Below, piece by piece: positions 9,524-17,477 of a stretch of DNA of 21,455 nt. The DNA lies in the NCBI GenBank assembly GCA_022825185.1, contig JAJDYK010000036.1:1-21455 (forward strand). The letters run 5' to 3'. Position 1 is the stretch's first letter, and the number at the start of each line of letters is the position of its first letter. The notes beneath the pieces were generated by a model that saw only the letters and a list, made by a program, of their open reading frames with translations, searched no databases and was not told the origin of the DNA. The DNA comes from Candidatus Latescibacterota bacterium (GTDB taxonomy: Bacteria; Latescibacterota; UBA2968; UBA8231). Both the position numbers and the translations under genes were made by a program.

Positions 9524-10411
9524 ATGCCAACCCGCTACCGCGACCGCCAAACCGGGTCTATCGTCGTCGAACACGTCCCAGGGCAGTCCCTCCTCCACTG
9601 GTTCTACGGCACGAGCACAGGGCATCTCGTTTTTCGCGCCGTCTTCAACCGGCCCTTTTTCTCTCGCTTCTACGGCTGGTGGAAGCAAAGCACTTGGACG
9701 CGGAGTCAAATCCGCCCTTTCGTCGAGCGCTATCGCATTGACCTCGACGAAATCGAACACCCCCTCAGCCACTATTCCAGCTTCAACGACTTCTTCATTC
9801 GCCGCCTCAAACCCGGAGCCAGACCCTGCGACCCCGACCCCAAACGCCTCTGTTGCCCCGCCGACGGTAAGGTCCTCGTCTATCCGCAAATCGCAGCCGA
9901 GGACGTGCTACCGATCAAAAGCAACCAACTCTCGGCCCGCGAACTCCTAGCCGAAACAATCGATCCCACCCCATACCACGGCGGTTCCGCCCTCGTCGTC
10001 CGCCTCGCCCCCTACGACTATCACCGCTTCCACTTCCCAGCCGACGGCCAAGTAGGTCCGACGCAGTGGATCGACGGAACCTACCACTCGGTCAACCCCA
10101 TCGCCCTCGCCCGCGTGCCCGACGTTTTCCACCGCAACCGGCGCTCCGTCTGCGAACTGACGACGCCCGCCTTCGGCAAGATTGCTTACATCGAGGTCGG
10201 TGCTATCAACGTCGCCAGCATCGTCCAGACGCACTCTCCAGGGCCTTGCGAGCGCGGCCAAGAAAAGGGCTTTTTCCAATTCGGCGGCTCAACCGTCGTG
10301 CTGCTTTTCGAGCCGGGGGCGATTGTCTTTGACAGCGATTTAGTCGCCGACTCTGCGGCCGGTCTAGAGGTACACATCCCCACCGGGGCCGGCGTCGGCC
10401 ACCGCGCTTGA
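9524..10411 (+). CDS. psd: Phosphatidylserine decarboxylase proenzyme
   Basis: Product of 295 residues from this start. It converts phosphatidylserine to phosphatidylethanolamine at the cytoplasmic membrane. Family blocks are NRPFFSRFYGWW, SSFNDFFIRRLKPGARP, CPADGKV with Asp114, YDYHRFHFPADG with His167 and His170, and FGGSTVVLLF, where Ser256 should become the pyruvoyl group after self-cleavage. The GGST form in place of LGST and the overall layout match the clostridial/type II branch more than E. coli Psd. An in-frame GTG at 9464 would add 20 residues but the family N-terminus (RDRQTGSIVVE) begins close to the ATG at 9524. The presence of this enzyme supports a Gram-negative-type membrane. 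It lies 61 bases upstream of the mannonate dehydratase gene on the same strand. Confidence 0.92.
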   Translation: MPTRYRDRQTGSIVVEHVPGQSLLHWFYGTSTGHLVFRAVFNRPFFSRFYGWWKQSTWTRSQIRPFVERYRIDLDEIEHPLSHYSSFNDFFIRRLKPGARPCDPDPKRLCCPADGKVLVYPQIAAEDVLPIKSNQLSARELLAETIDPTPYHGGSALVVRLAPYDYHRFHFPADGQVGPTQWIDGTYHSVNPIALARVPDVFHRNRRSVCELTTPAFGKIAYIEVGAINVASIVQTHSPGPCERGQEKGFFQFGGSTVVLLFEPGAIVFDSDLVADSAAGLEVHIPTGAGVGHRA

Positions 10412-10472
10412 CCCGCTTCAGCGACTTCGGCAAATTTCCCGCTCTGCAACCCCTCACACCTGGAGACCACTT

Positions 10473-11453
10473 ATGTCCCTGCAAATGCGCGTAGGTCTGG
10501 GCCAGTTCAACGAACTCACCGACGAAAAGCTCGCCTTTATCAAGCAAATGGGCTGCGACGACTTTTTGATGAATACCCCCAAGCTCCCCGGCGACAAGCA
10601 GTGGGAATACTCCGACTTGGCCGCGATCAAGAAGCGGGCCGACGACGCCGAACTGCGGCTGATGGCGCTGGAAAACGTGCCCACATCGTTTTACGACCAG
10701 ATCATGCTCGGCCAAAGCGGCCGCGAAGAACAGCTCCAGCACATGATCACCACCGTGCGCAACATGGGTAAAGCCGGCATCCCGATCCTCGGCTACCACT
10801 GGATCCCCAACAGCGTCTGGCGCACGCCCGAGCCAGCCACCTTGCGCGGCGGTGCTCGCGCCACCCGCTTTGCCCTCGCCGAGCACGACCCCGAAGAGCT
10901 GACCCACGGCCGCGTCTTCACCCACGAGGAGATGTGGGAAAACTACTGCTGGTACTTGGAGCGCATCCTGCCCATAGCTGAGGAAGCCGATGTGCGCCTA
11001 GCCCTGCACCCGGACGACCCACCCACCGGCACAACCCTCGGCGGCATCGCGCGGATATGCAGTTCGTTCGACGACTTCAAGCGCAACATGGACACCTTCG
11101 ACAGCCCGCATCACGGCCTCGATTTCTGCATGGGGTGCTGGTCGGAGATGGGCGGCCACGACAGCGTCATCCGCGCCGTCCGCCACTTCGGCGGGCAAAA
11201 GAAAATCATCTACATCCACTTCCGCGACGTCATCGGGCCGGTCGAGGACTTCCACGAAACCTTCATCGACTGTGGCCAAGTCGATACCTTCGAGGTAGTA
11301 CAGACGCTCAAGGCAGTCGGTTTCGACGGCTTTATGATCACCGATCACGTGCCCCACATCGTCGATGATTCGCCTTGGGGACACCGGGGACGCGCCCATT
11401 GCGTGGGCTTCATGCAGGCCCTCATCCAAGTGGTCAACAAGCTCGGCGCGTGA
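10473..11453 (+). CDS. uxuA: Mannonate dehydratase family protein
   Basis: Product of 326 residues, shorter than E. coli UxuA (394) but like the compact UxuA-like enzymes common in environmental bacteria. UxuA dehydrates D-mannonate to 2-keto-3-deoxygluconate in glucuronate breakdown. Metal ligands are visible as His179 (LALHPDDPP), Cys219 (GLDFCMGCWSEMG), His249 (IYIHFRDV) and Asp291 (MITDHVP), and the TIM-barrel layout is clear. GGAG lies 7 bases before the ATG. No uxaC, kdgK or uronate transporter is nearby, so the physiological substrate may differ. The aldo/keto reductase at 18699 is the closest sugar enzyme. It converges on the minus-strand ornithine cyclodeaminase-like gene, with only 45 bases between the stops and no obvious terminator beyond a CGCCGCGGCG palindrome at 11459-11468. 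Confidence 0.88.
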   Translation: MSLQMRVGLGQFNELTDEKLAFIKQMGCDDFLMNTPKLPGDKQWEYSDLAAIKKRADDAELRLMALENVPTSFYDQIMLGQSGREEQLQHMITTVRNMGKAGIPILGYHWIPNSVWRTPEPATLRGGARATRFALAEHDPEELTHGRVFTHEEMWENYCWYLERILPIAEEADVRLALHPDDPPTGTTLGGIARICSSFDDFKRNMDTFDSPHHGLDFCMGCWSEMGGHDSVIRAVRHFGGQKKIIYIHFRDVIGPVEDFHETFIDCGQVDTFEVVQTLKAVGFDGFMITDHVPHIVDDSPWGHRGRAHCVGFMQALIQVVNKLGA

Positions 11454-11498
11454 CCCGTCGCCGCGGCGCACCTGTTGCGTTGTGATGCGTACCTCGAC

Positions 11499-12560
11499 TT
11501 AAATCCGCATCCAATCGGCTAGTTTCTCATGCTGGAAAATCATGGTCTCTTGGATACTCGATAGCCGTCCTTTTCCCGCTGCTTTGGCCCGTTGGTACAT
11601 GGCGTGGGCAATGGCCACATCGACATACGCTAGACCCACGGCATTGAAATAGACCCGCTCCTCGGCTGTTTCCCTGCCGCCCTTTTCGCCAGCAACGACC
11701 TCGACCAGATTCGCGTAAACATCCTCGTCGGACAGCTCGCCATCCTTGTACATGCGGCTGAGCGTTTGCGTTCTATGCTTTACGGTTTCCCAATCGTCGC
11801 ACACAATTTTATCGCATTGTTTCGCCACCTCGTACTCGTCCTCCCAGCCACCGATATGGCTGTAGAAGGCTCCGGGCTTCATCCACGCCGCTTTGAGCAA
11901 AGGTGCCTGCGCACTAGTGGCAGTGACGAGAATATCGGCACCCTCCATGGCCCGCTGTGCATTCTCATCAGAGGCAACAAAGCGAAGGTCGCCAAAGAGG
12001 GGCCTCATCTCTGCGACGAACTGCCTTTCTTCGTGGGCATGCTTGGCGGAAATTCGGCACTCCTCAAGGGTTGGGACCGCTGTCTTCATGGCAATTAAGT
12101 GCATCTTGGCCTGCTCGCCCGCGCCTATGAAAGCAATGCTGGTGGAATCCGGCTTGGCGAAATGCTTTGCAGCAATGGCACCCATCGCGCCCACGCGCAC
12201 ATTTGAGCAAAGGGTGCCGTCCATGAAAGCAATGGGGAATCCCCTCTCAATCTCGGATAGTATGATCACAGCAGAGAGATTCTGCACACCGTACTGCTCG
12301 GGATTGTTGGGAAATACAGATACCCATTTGACTCCGCAGACCTTTTCGGGCAACAGCGTTGCCGGTAGGCAGTTGATGCGCTCTTGGGTACTGTCGTTGA
12401 AAATCTGGACAACTTTTTCTGGAAAGAGGATCTCATCTCGGCGGAAGGCGAGCATGGCGTTTTCCGCCGCGCTCATGGCCAAGCGCATATCCAAGCATCC
12501 GGCTTGCAGGAGGTCCTCCTGCGAAAGAAAGAGACATTCGATGCGATTCTTATCCGTCAT
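11499..12560 (-). CDS. Ornithine cyclodeaminase/mu-crystallin family NAD(P)-dependent enzyme
   Basis: Product of 353 residues. The family includes ornithine cyclodeaminase, L-alanine dehydrogenase (archaeal Ala-DH), ketimine reductases and SbnB. The substrate lysine is Lys78 in CGVKWVSVFP, and the Rossmann dinucleotide loop is FIGAGEQAKMHL (residues 144-155). LCSNVRVGAMGAIAAKHFA takes the place of the usual LTALRTAAASAVAA segment, a sizeable departure that makes classical ornithine cyclodeaminase less certain. GGWEDEYEVAKQCDKIVCDDW matches the family C-terminal domain. GAAAGG lies 7 bases before the ATG on the minus strand. It stands alone on its strand and is divergent from the DUF4159 gene, sharing a 104-base promoter region. 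The substrate cannot be assigned. Confidence 0.85.
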   Translation of the reverse strand: MTDKNRIECLFLSQEDLLQAGCLDMRLAMSAAENAMLAFRRDEILFPEKVVQIFNDSTQERINCLPATLLPEKVCGVKWVSVFPNNPEQYGVQNLSAVIILSEIERGFPIAFMDGTLCSNVRVGAMGAIAAKHFAKPDSTSIAFIGAGEQAKMHLIAMKTAVPTLEECRISAKHAHEERQFVAEMRPLFGDLRFVASDENAQRAMEGADILVTATSAQAPLLKAAWMKPGAFYSHIGGWEDEYEVAKQCDKIVCDDWETVKHRTQTLSRMYKDGELSDEDVYANLVEVVAGEKGGRETAEERVYFNAVGLAYVDVAIAHAMYQRAKAAGKGRLSSIQETMIFQHEKLADWMRI

Positions 12561-12664
12561 GGTTTCGCCTTTCTCGTGGCCTGTTTAATTTTGCTGGAAA
12601 CTATCTGGCGCATAAACAATAATCCATAGGGCATTTTCATCAAATCAGACCGCCACACTCACCA

Positions 12665-13465
12665 ATGGCTTCCCAACAAAGAGCACGTCTCCTTCTTGCA
12701 CTCCTGCTCGCCACTCCGGCCCTAGCCCAAGACGAGCGCCCCTCTGTATCAATCCCCCAGCCCGAGCGCCAGCGCTCGACGCCGACACCAAACAGCCCCT
12801 TGACTATCGTCCAAGTGAGCTACAAATACGCGATCAAGGAGCGAGACTATCTCTCGATGGCCGCTCAGGAACTGGTGAAGTACACCCGCACATCCACCCA
12901 CCTCGAAGTGCCGCTGCACTCGCAAGTCCTCACCCTCGACGACCCCCGTATCGCAGAAGCACTGATGCTCTACATGACTGGCTTCGACTGCGTCATGCGC
13001 ATAGACGAGCAAGAAAAGAAGGGCCTCTCCCACTACCTGCGCAGTGGCGGCTTGCTCTTTGCCGAGGACATCTTGCCCTTAGAGTCAAACTTACGCGGGG
13101 AAGCTGGCGTAGCCGGCACTCCCTTCGACCAGCAGTTCAAGACCCTGCTCAAAGACCCACAAGTCCTCGGCAGTAGGGGAGGCCACTGGCGCAAGCTGCC
13201 CAAGAACGATCCGCTCTACTCGGCCTATTTCGACTTCCTCGATGGGCCGCCCTTAAGCGGCACAAATCGGGGCAACGTCTTCGCCTTGGAAGCCATAGAG
13301 CTTAAGGGCCGACTCGCCGTTATCTTCAGCGACCTCAACATTAGCTGGTTCTGGGCCAACCGCGACGCCGAAGGCCGCGACCGCAGCTTGCAGTTCGGCA
13401 CCAACCTCTTGATCTGTGCGCTGGCGCAAAAATACGCCGGCCAGCCACTGCCCTTCAGGCGCTGA
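12665..13465 (+). CDS. DUF4159 domain protein with signal peptide
   Basis: Product of 266 residues. Residues 1-22 form a Sec signal peptide (ARLLLALLLATPALAQ, cleavage expected after Ala-Leu-Ala), followed by a Pro/Ser-rich linker to about residue 45. The rest is DUF4159: VSYKYAIKERDYLSMAAQELVKYTRT, MLYMTGFDCVMRIDEQEKKGLSHYLRSGGLLFAEDI and IFSDLNISWFWANRDAEG are typical blocks. The fold is thought to be glutamine amidotransferase-like, and members often lie beside MoxR/DUF58/VWA gene clusters in Planctomycetes and Acidobacteria; no such neighbour is seen here. Predicted to be exported. The EamA transporter starts one base after its stop, so they are co-transcribed. Function unknown. Confidence 0.8.
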   Translation: MASQQRARLLLALLLATPALAQDERPSVSIPQPERQRSTPTPNSPLTIVQVSYKYAIKERDYLSMAAQELVKYTRTSTHLEVPLHSQVLTLDDPRIAEALMLYMTGFDCVMRIDEQEKKGLSHYLRSGGLLFAEDILPLESNLRGEAGVAGTPFDQQFKTLLKDPQVLGSRGGHWRKLPKNDPLYSAYFDFLDGPPLSGTNRGNVFALEAIELKGRLAVIFSDLNISWFWANRDAEGRDRSLQFGTNLLICALAQKYAGQPLPFRR

Positions 13466-13466
13466 G

Positions 13467-14360
13467 ATGGACGCTACGGCGGCGCGCTCCGCCCAAGTTC
13501 GCAGCGACCTCCTGCTCCTGCTCACGGCCCTGATCTGGGGCTTTGCCTTCGTCGCCCAACGCGCTGGCATGGAGCACGTCGGTCCCTTTTTCTTCAATGG
13601 CGTGCGCTTCGCCCTCGGCTGCTTGCCGCTTTTGCCGTTTGTCCTGCGAACCACCGCCACACCCCTCTCATCCCGCCTCCGCCACGCCCTCCCAGGCGGC
13701 CTACTCGCCGGGCTTTTCCTTTTCACCGCCGCTTCCCTGCAACAAGTCGGCATCGTCTATACTACAGCCGGCAAAGCCGGTTTTATCACCGGGCTATACG
13801 TAATCCTGGTACCAATCCTCGGCCTCCTGCTACGGCACCGCAGTCGCCGCAGCACTTGGATCGGCGCTCTGGTGGCGACCAGCGGCCTGTACTTGCTGAG
13901 CGTGGAGCCGCCACTGGCCATTGCCCACGGCGACGCGCTCGTGCTCGTGAGCGCGTTCTTTTGGGCCGGGCACGTGCTGGTCATCGGCAGCCTCTCGCGT
14001 CAGCTCGATTGGGCGATGCTGGCTTTTTTGCAATTCTTCGTCTGCGCGCTCCTCAGTATGGCCGTCGCTCTCGGCACCGAGCACATCGCCCTGCAACCGC
14101 TCGTCGATGCGGCCGTACCCGTGTTTTACGGAGGCGTGCTGTCGGTGGGCGTGGCCTATACCTTACAGGTGGTAGCTCAGCGGCGAGCAGCTCCCGGCCA
14201 CGCGGCCATCATCCTCAGCTTGGAGACGGTTTTCGCCGCGTTGGGGGGATGGCTTTTGCTAAGCGAGGAAATGCCCTTGCGCGGGCTGGTCGGGTGTGGG
14301 CTGATGTTCGCGGGAATGCTGATCTCGCAGGTGGGATTGGGGCGGCGGTCTAAAACGTAG
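13467..14360 (+). CDS. EamA/DMT-superfamily transporter
   Basis: Product of 297 residues with about ten hydrophobic helices arranged as two EamA repeats. The first starts with LLLLLTALIWGFAFVAQRAGM and the second with ALVLVSAFFWAGHVLVIGSLSR; the conserved tail LSLETVFAALGGWLLLSEEMPLRGLVGCGLMFAGM is typical of the drug/metabolite transporter superfamily. It should sit in the inner membrane and export or exchange a metabolite, which cannot be named from sequence. An in-frame upstream start would overlap the DUF4159 gene; the ATG at 13467, one base past that gene's stop, is the natural coupled start and gives a normal EamA N-terminus. The 82 bases after the stop show no clear terminator. Confidence 0.9.
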   Translation: MDATAARSAQVRSDLLLLLTALIWGFAFVAQRAGMEHVGPFFFNGVRFALGCLPLLPFVLRTTATPLSSRLRHALPGGLLAGLFLFTAASLQQVGIVYTTAGKAGFITGLYVILVPILGLLLRHRSRRSTWIGALVATSGLYLLSVEPPLAIAHGDALVLVSAFFWAGHVLVIGSLSRQLDWAMLAFLQFFVCALLSMAVALGTEHIALQPLVDAAVPVFYGGVLSVGVAYTLQVVAQRRAAPGHAAIILSLETVFAALGGWLLLSEEMPLRGLVGCGLMFAGMLISQVGLGRRSKT

Positions 14361-14442
14361 GCCCCATTGCTCCCCTAAGAGGGCCGCTCTATACTATGCC
14401 TTCAACGCTGACACACGACCCCCACCCAGAGAAAGGACCAAA

Positions 14443-15414
14443 ATGTCGGACAACGCACCCAAGGGCACACTGACCAACCCATTTTCCCTCAGCGCGGACG
14501 ACGGCTACACCTGGCTCAAGGGCAACCTCCACTCGCACACGACCAATTCCGACGGCAAGGCCGCGCCGCAAGAGCGGCTCGACGGCTATGTCGGCCAAGG
14601 CTACGACTTTCTCTGCCTGTCCGACCACCACAAAATCACCTTCGTCGATACCGTGCAGGCCCCGAGCGATTTCGTACTCATCCAAGGGGCTGAACTGCAC
14701 CCGGACAATCCCTTCGGCGGCCAGCGGCACCACTTCGTCTGTCTCAATTTCCACGAGGACATGGACGCGGCGTCGATGCCGCCCCAGCACGTCATCGACG
14801 AGGTCCGCCGCCAAGGCGGTGCGGTCTGGCTGGCCCACCCCCATTGGAGTTCGATCAACATCCTGCGCGACGCAGTGCCGCTTACCGGATTCGCCGGCAT
14901 TGAGGTCTTCAACACCACCTGCCGCTGCGCCGGACGCGGCGAGTCGAGCGTGCATTGGGACGACTGGATGGATCTAGAGAATCGCCTCTACCCCGCGCTG
15001 GTCAACGACGATTCGCACGCCCTCGAAGCCGACCAGCGCGACACGTACCAAGGCTGGACCTATGTCCGCGTCAAAGAGCGCACCGCCGACGCAGTCGTCG
15101 CCGCCCTAGTCGCGGGCGCATCGTACGGCAGCACTGGCCCCGCAATCCACGACATCCAGCTCCGCCGCACCGACCGCGAAGGCGACGAGCGCACCCAAGT
15201 CGAAGCCACGGTGTCCTGCTCGCCGGCGCAGCGCATTGCTGCGGTGTCCGACTCTTTCGGCACCGAGTACCATCAGCGCGGTGCCATCTTCGAGACCGCG
15301 ACCTTTGCGCTCAGGGCCAACGCCCGCTGGGTGCGCTTCGAGATCATCGACGAACGCGGCCAAAAGGCGTGGTCCAATCCGTTTGACCTGACCGCACTCG
15401 AACGGGCCGAATAA
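14443..15414 (+). CDS. PHP-domain metal-dependent phosphoesterase
   Basis: Product of 323 residues. The N-terminal two-thirds is a PHP domain with the full metal-binding set: His30 and His32 in GNLHSHTTNSDG, Asp37, Asp61-His62-His63 in LSDHHK, Glu84 and His86 in GAELHPD, His132 and His134 in LAHPHW, and Asp190 with His192 in VNDDSHA. The C-terminal 90 or so residues (VEATVSCSPAQRI..., ARWVRFEIIDERGQKAWSNP) form a beta-rich tail often seen in PHP proteins of this type. It is likely a hydrolase of a phosphate ester or nucleotide, not a DNA polymerase PHP. AAAGGA lies 6 bases before the ATG. There is no signal peptide. Substrate unknown. Confidence 0.88.
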   Translation: MSDNAPKGTLTNPFSLSADDGYTWLKGNLHSHTTNSDGKAAPQERLDGYVGQGYDFLCLSDHHKITFVDTVQAPSDFVLIQGAELHPDNPFGGQRHHFVCLNFHEDMDAASMPPQHVIDEVRRQGGAVWLAHPHWSSINILRDAVPLTGFAGIEVFNTTCRCAGRGESSVHWDDWMDLENRLYPALVNDDSHALEADQRDTYQGWTYVRVKERTADAVVAALVAGASYGSTGPAIHDIQLRRTDREGDERTQVEATVSCSPAQRIAAVSDSFGTEYHQRGAIFETATFALRANARWVRFEIIDERGQKAWSNPFDLTALERAE

Positions 15415-15467
15415 GGGCTATTTTTGCGTCGTGAAGAAAAATTGAGGAAAGAACTTAGGAGAAGGAG

Positions 15468-15800
15468 ATGATTGCCGAACAAGATCTCCAAGTCGGTTTG
15501 CTCTTGAAGAACCGGATTCTCACTGGAACAGGTCAATCCATACGCAAGATCATCCTGTATGGGTCGCGGGCGCAGGGAACTGCTCGTCCCGATAGTGATT
15601 TCGATGTGCTGGTAGTGGAAGCCGACCCGGTAGTTAAGCACGACGAGCGGCGGCGACTGCGGGCGTCCTTAGCGGGCGTACCCTATGCAGTGGATGTGTG
15701 GGTCATGGGAGAGGTAGAGTTCGAGGAAACCAAAAACGTCATCGGAGGCTTGGCCTTTCCGGCGCATAAGTACGGGGTGGTTTTACATGAGACAGCCTGA
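15468..15800 (+). CDS. MNT-type nucleotidyltransferase, predicted antitoxin of a HEPN-MNT pair
   Basis: Product of 110 residues with the minimal nucleotidyltransferase fold: IILYGSRAQGTARPDSDFDVLVV places Gly32-Ser33, Asp44 and Asp46, and Asp76 in AVDVWVM gives the third acidic residue. All catalytic residues are kept. Known MNT partners (MntA) neutralise HEPN ribonuclease toxins, in studied cases by adding AMP to a tyrosine of the toxin. AGGAGAAGGAG directly precedes the ATG, a very strong ribosome-binding site that fits high antitoxin synthesis. Its last 14 bases overlap the HEPN gene. Base composition is less GC-rich than the flanking genes, consistent with a mobile module. Confidence 0.9.
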   Translation: MIAEQDLQVGLLLKNRILTGTGQSIRKIILYGSRAQGTARPDSDFDVLVVEADPVVKHDERRRLRASLAGVPYAVDVWVMGEVEFEETKNVIGGLAFPAHKYGVVLHETA

Positions 15801-16197
15801 GCAAGTGGTAGAAGATTTTGTGCAACAGTGGTTAAAAAAGGCCAACTCGGATCTTCAAGCGGCAAAGCTCCTTTGTACGGGCGAATTGGAAGACTATTTC
15901 ACGGGTGGATTCCACGCCCAACAAGCGGCCGAAAAATATATTAAAGCATTTCTGGTGCGCCATCAGATTGAATTTCCCAAAACTCACGATATTGGACGAT
16001 TGCGGCAATTAGTAGCGCGTCGAGATGCTGCATTGGCGGAACGCTTGGAGAAGGCCGATGTCTTGACACCATACGGAGTGGACATGCGCTATCCTGAAGA
16101 GTTTGAGGTGGTTTCGCAGAAACGAGCGGAATGTGCAGTCGCCCTAGCCGAACGGGTCAAAGAGGAGATACTAACGAGTTTGAAGGGTATAACATAG
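15787..16197 (+). CDS. HEPN-domain protein, predicted toxin or partner of the MNT enzyme
   Basis: Product of 136 residues, all helical in appearance. The blocks WLKKANSDLQAAKLL, GGFHAQQAAEKYIKAFL and HDIGRLRQL are hallmarks of the COG1895/COG2250 HEPN families, and DMRYPEEFEVVSQKRAECAVALAERV forms the last helices. The RX4-6H ribonuclease motif of HepT-type toxins is not present in any spacing that fits; Arg101 is followed by YPEEFE with no histidine. It may therefore be a non-nuclease HEPN or use other residues. The ATG lies inside the MNT gene (14-base overlap), so synthesis is probably coupled. The only neighbours downstream are metabolic. Confidence 0.85.
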   Translation: MRQPEQVVEDFVQQWLKKANSDLQAAKLLCTGELEDYFTGGFHAQQAAEKYIKAFLVRHQIEFPKTHDIGRLRQLVARRDAALAERLEKADVLTPYGVDMRYPEEFEVVSQKRAECAVALAERVKEEILTSLKGIT

Positions 16198-16277
16198 GTT
16201 GTGTCGTCCTTCAACAGAAGATTTATTTCACAACAGACAAACGCGACGCGCTCGTAGCTTACCGAGGGACTAATATC

Positions 16278-17471
16278 ATGGCCGACCGCCCCAAAATCGC
16301 CGGTATCGTCACCGAGTACCGCAAGTACTCCCACGCCCAGCACATCTGCGACCGCTTCCTCGAAGGCTACGGCTGGAACAGCCGACACCACCATCCGCCC
16401 ATGGATTTGGTCTCGCTGTACGTGGATCAGCGCCCCGAAGGTGATCTAAGCCAAGATCGAGCGACCCGCTTTCCCCACATGGTGATCTACCCCACCGTCG
16501 CCGACGCCCTGACGCTGGGCGGGTCAGATTTAGCCGTTGACGGCGTCCTGCTCATCGCCGAGCACGGCACCTACGGGCGCAATGAAAAAGATCAGCACCT
16601 CTACCCGCGCTACGAGCTTTTCAAACAGATCGCCTCGGTCTATCGCACGACCGGCAAAAGCGCGCCCGTGTTCAACGACAAGCATCTTTCTTGGAATTGG
16701 GACTGGTGCCAAGAGATGTACGATATCTCGCAAGAGCTCGACTTCGCCTTTATGGCCGGCTCGTCGCTGCCCGTTACCTGGCGCACCCCCTCGCTCGACA
16801 TGCCCCTCAATGCCGAGGTCGAAGAAGCGGTCTGCGTCTGCTATGGCGGCGTCGATAGCTACGACTTCCACGGCTTGGAGACCTTGCAGTGCATGGTCGA
16901 GCGCAGAAAGGGCGGCGAGACCGGCGTAAAATGGCTCCGGGCCTACCGCGACGATTCCTTCTGGCAGGCGCACGCCGAGGGCGCGTGGTCGCGCGAGCTT
17001 TTTGAAGCCTGCCTCTGCCGCAGCCACACACTCACTCCAGCAAGACCCGGGTTCAACAACCCCTTCCCCACTATCGACGAACTCAAGCACCTAGTCGAGA
17101 GCCCCATCGCCTACCAGTACGAGCACGCCGACGGCCTCCTCTCGACCATGATGCTGATGAACGGGTTAGTCCAAGATTTCAACTTCGCCGCTCGGCTCAC
17201 GGGACGGGACGAGCCGCTCTCGACCCAGATGTACTTGCCCATGCCCCCGGCTCGCACCACGCTGGCCAATTTCTTCAGTCCGCTGACCAACAACATCGAG
17301 CAGATGTTCCTGACCGGCGAGGCCACCTATCCAGTCGAACGCACCCTGCTCACCTCGGGCTTGGTCATCGCCGGCGTCGATAGCCTTCAGCAAGACCAAA
17401 TCCAAATCGAGACGCCCCATCTGAACACCGCATACCAAGCCACCGAAGAATCCACTTTCTGGAGAACCTAG
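16278..17471 (+). CDS. Uncharacterised protein, first of a tandem paralogous pair; possibly a degenerate Gfo/Idh/MocA-like oxidoreductase
   Basis: Product of 397 residues; no named domain is recognised. The N-terminus alternates strands and helices like a Rossmann fold: KIAGIVTEYRKYSHAQH, then DLVSLYVDQRPEGD, YPTVADALTLGG and VDGVLLIAEHGTY. There is no glycine-rich GxGxxG loop. APVFNDKHLSWNW (Lys135), followed by a helix and FMAGSSLPVTWRTP, occupies the place of the EKP-lysine segment in Gfo/Idh/MocA enzymes, a resemblance of layout and not proof of homology. GLETLQCMVERRKGGETGV (about 199-217) is a conserved block shared with the next gene. There is no signal peptide. The ATG at 16278 is chosen because GAGGG sits 9 bases upstream and the paralogue starts at the same point; a longer frame would run into the HEPN gene. 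It is followed after 6 bases by its paralogue. Confidence 0.8.
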   Translation: MADRPKIAGIVTEYRKYSHAQHICDRFLEGYGWNSRHHHPPMDLVSLYVDQRPEGDLSQDRATRFPHMVIYPTVADALTLGGSDLAVDGVLLIAEHGTYGRNEKDQHLYPRYELFKQIASVYRTTGKSAPVFNDKHLSWNWDWCQEMYDISQELDFAFMAGSSLPVTWRTPSLDMPLNAEVEEAVCVCYGGVDSYDFHGLETLQCMVERRKGGETGVKWLRAYRDDSFWQAHAEGAWSRELFEACLCRSHTLTPARPGFNNPFPTIDELKHLVESPIAYQYEHADGLLSTMMLMNGLVQDFNFAARLTGRDEPLSTQMYLPMPPARTTLANFFSPLTNNIEQMFLTGEATYPVERTLLTSGLVIAGVDSLQQDQIQIETPHLNTAYQATEESTFWRT

Positions 17472-17477
17472 TCGCCC

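Noticed and set aside
11459..11468. CGCCGCGGCG palindrome between uxuA and the cyclodeaminase-like gene as a bidirectional terminator
   Set aside because: The stem is only a 10-base perfect palindrome with no loop and no T-run on either side.
16131..16277. N-terminal extension of the first tandem paralogue into the HEPN gene
   Set aside because: The extension overlaps HEPN coding sequence and has no counterpart in the paralogue. The ATG at 16278 with GAGGG upstream fits better.
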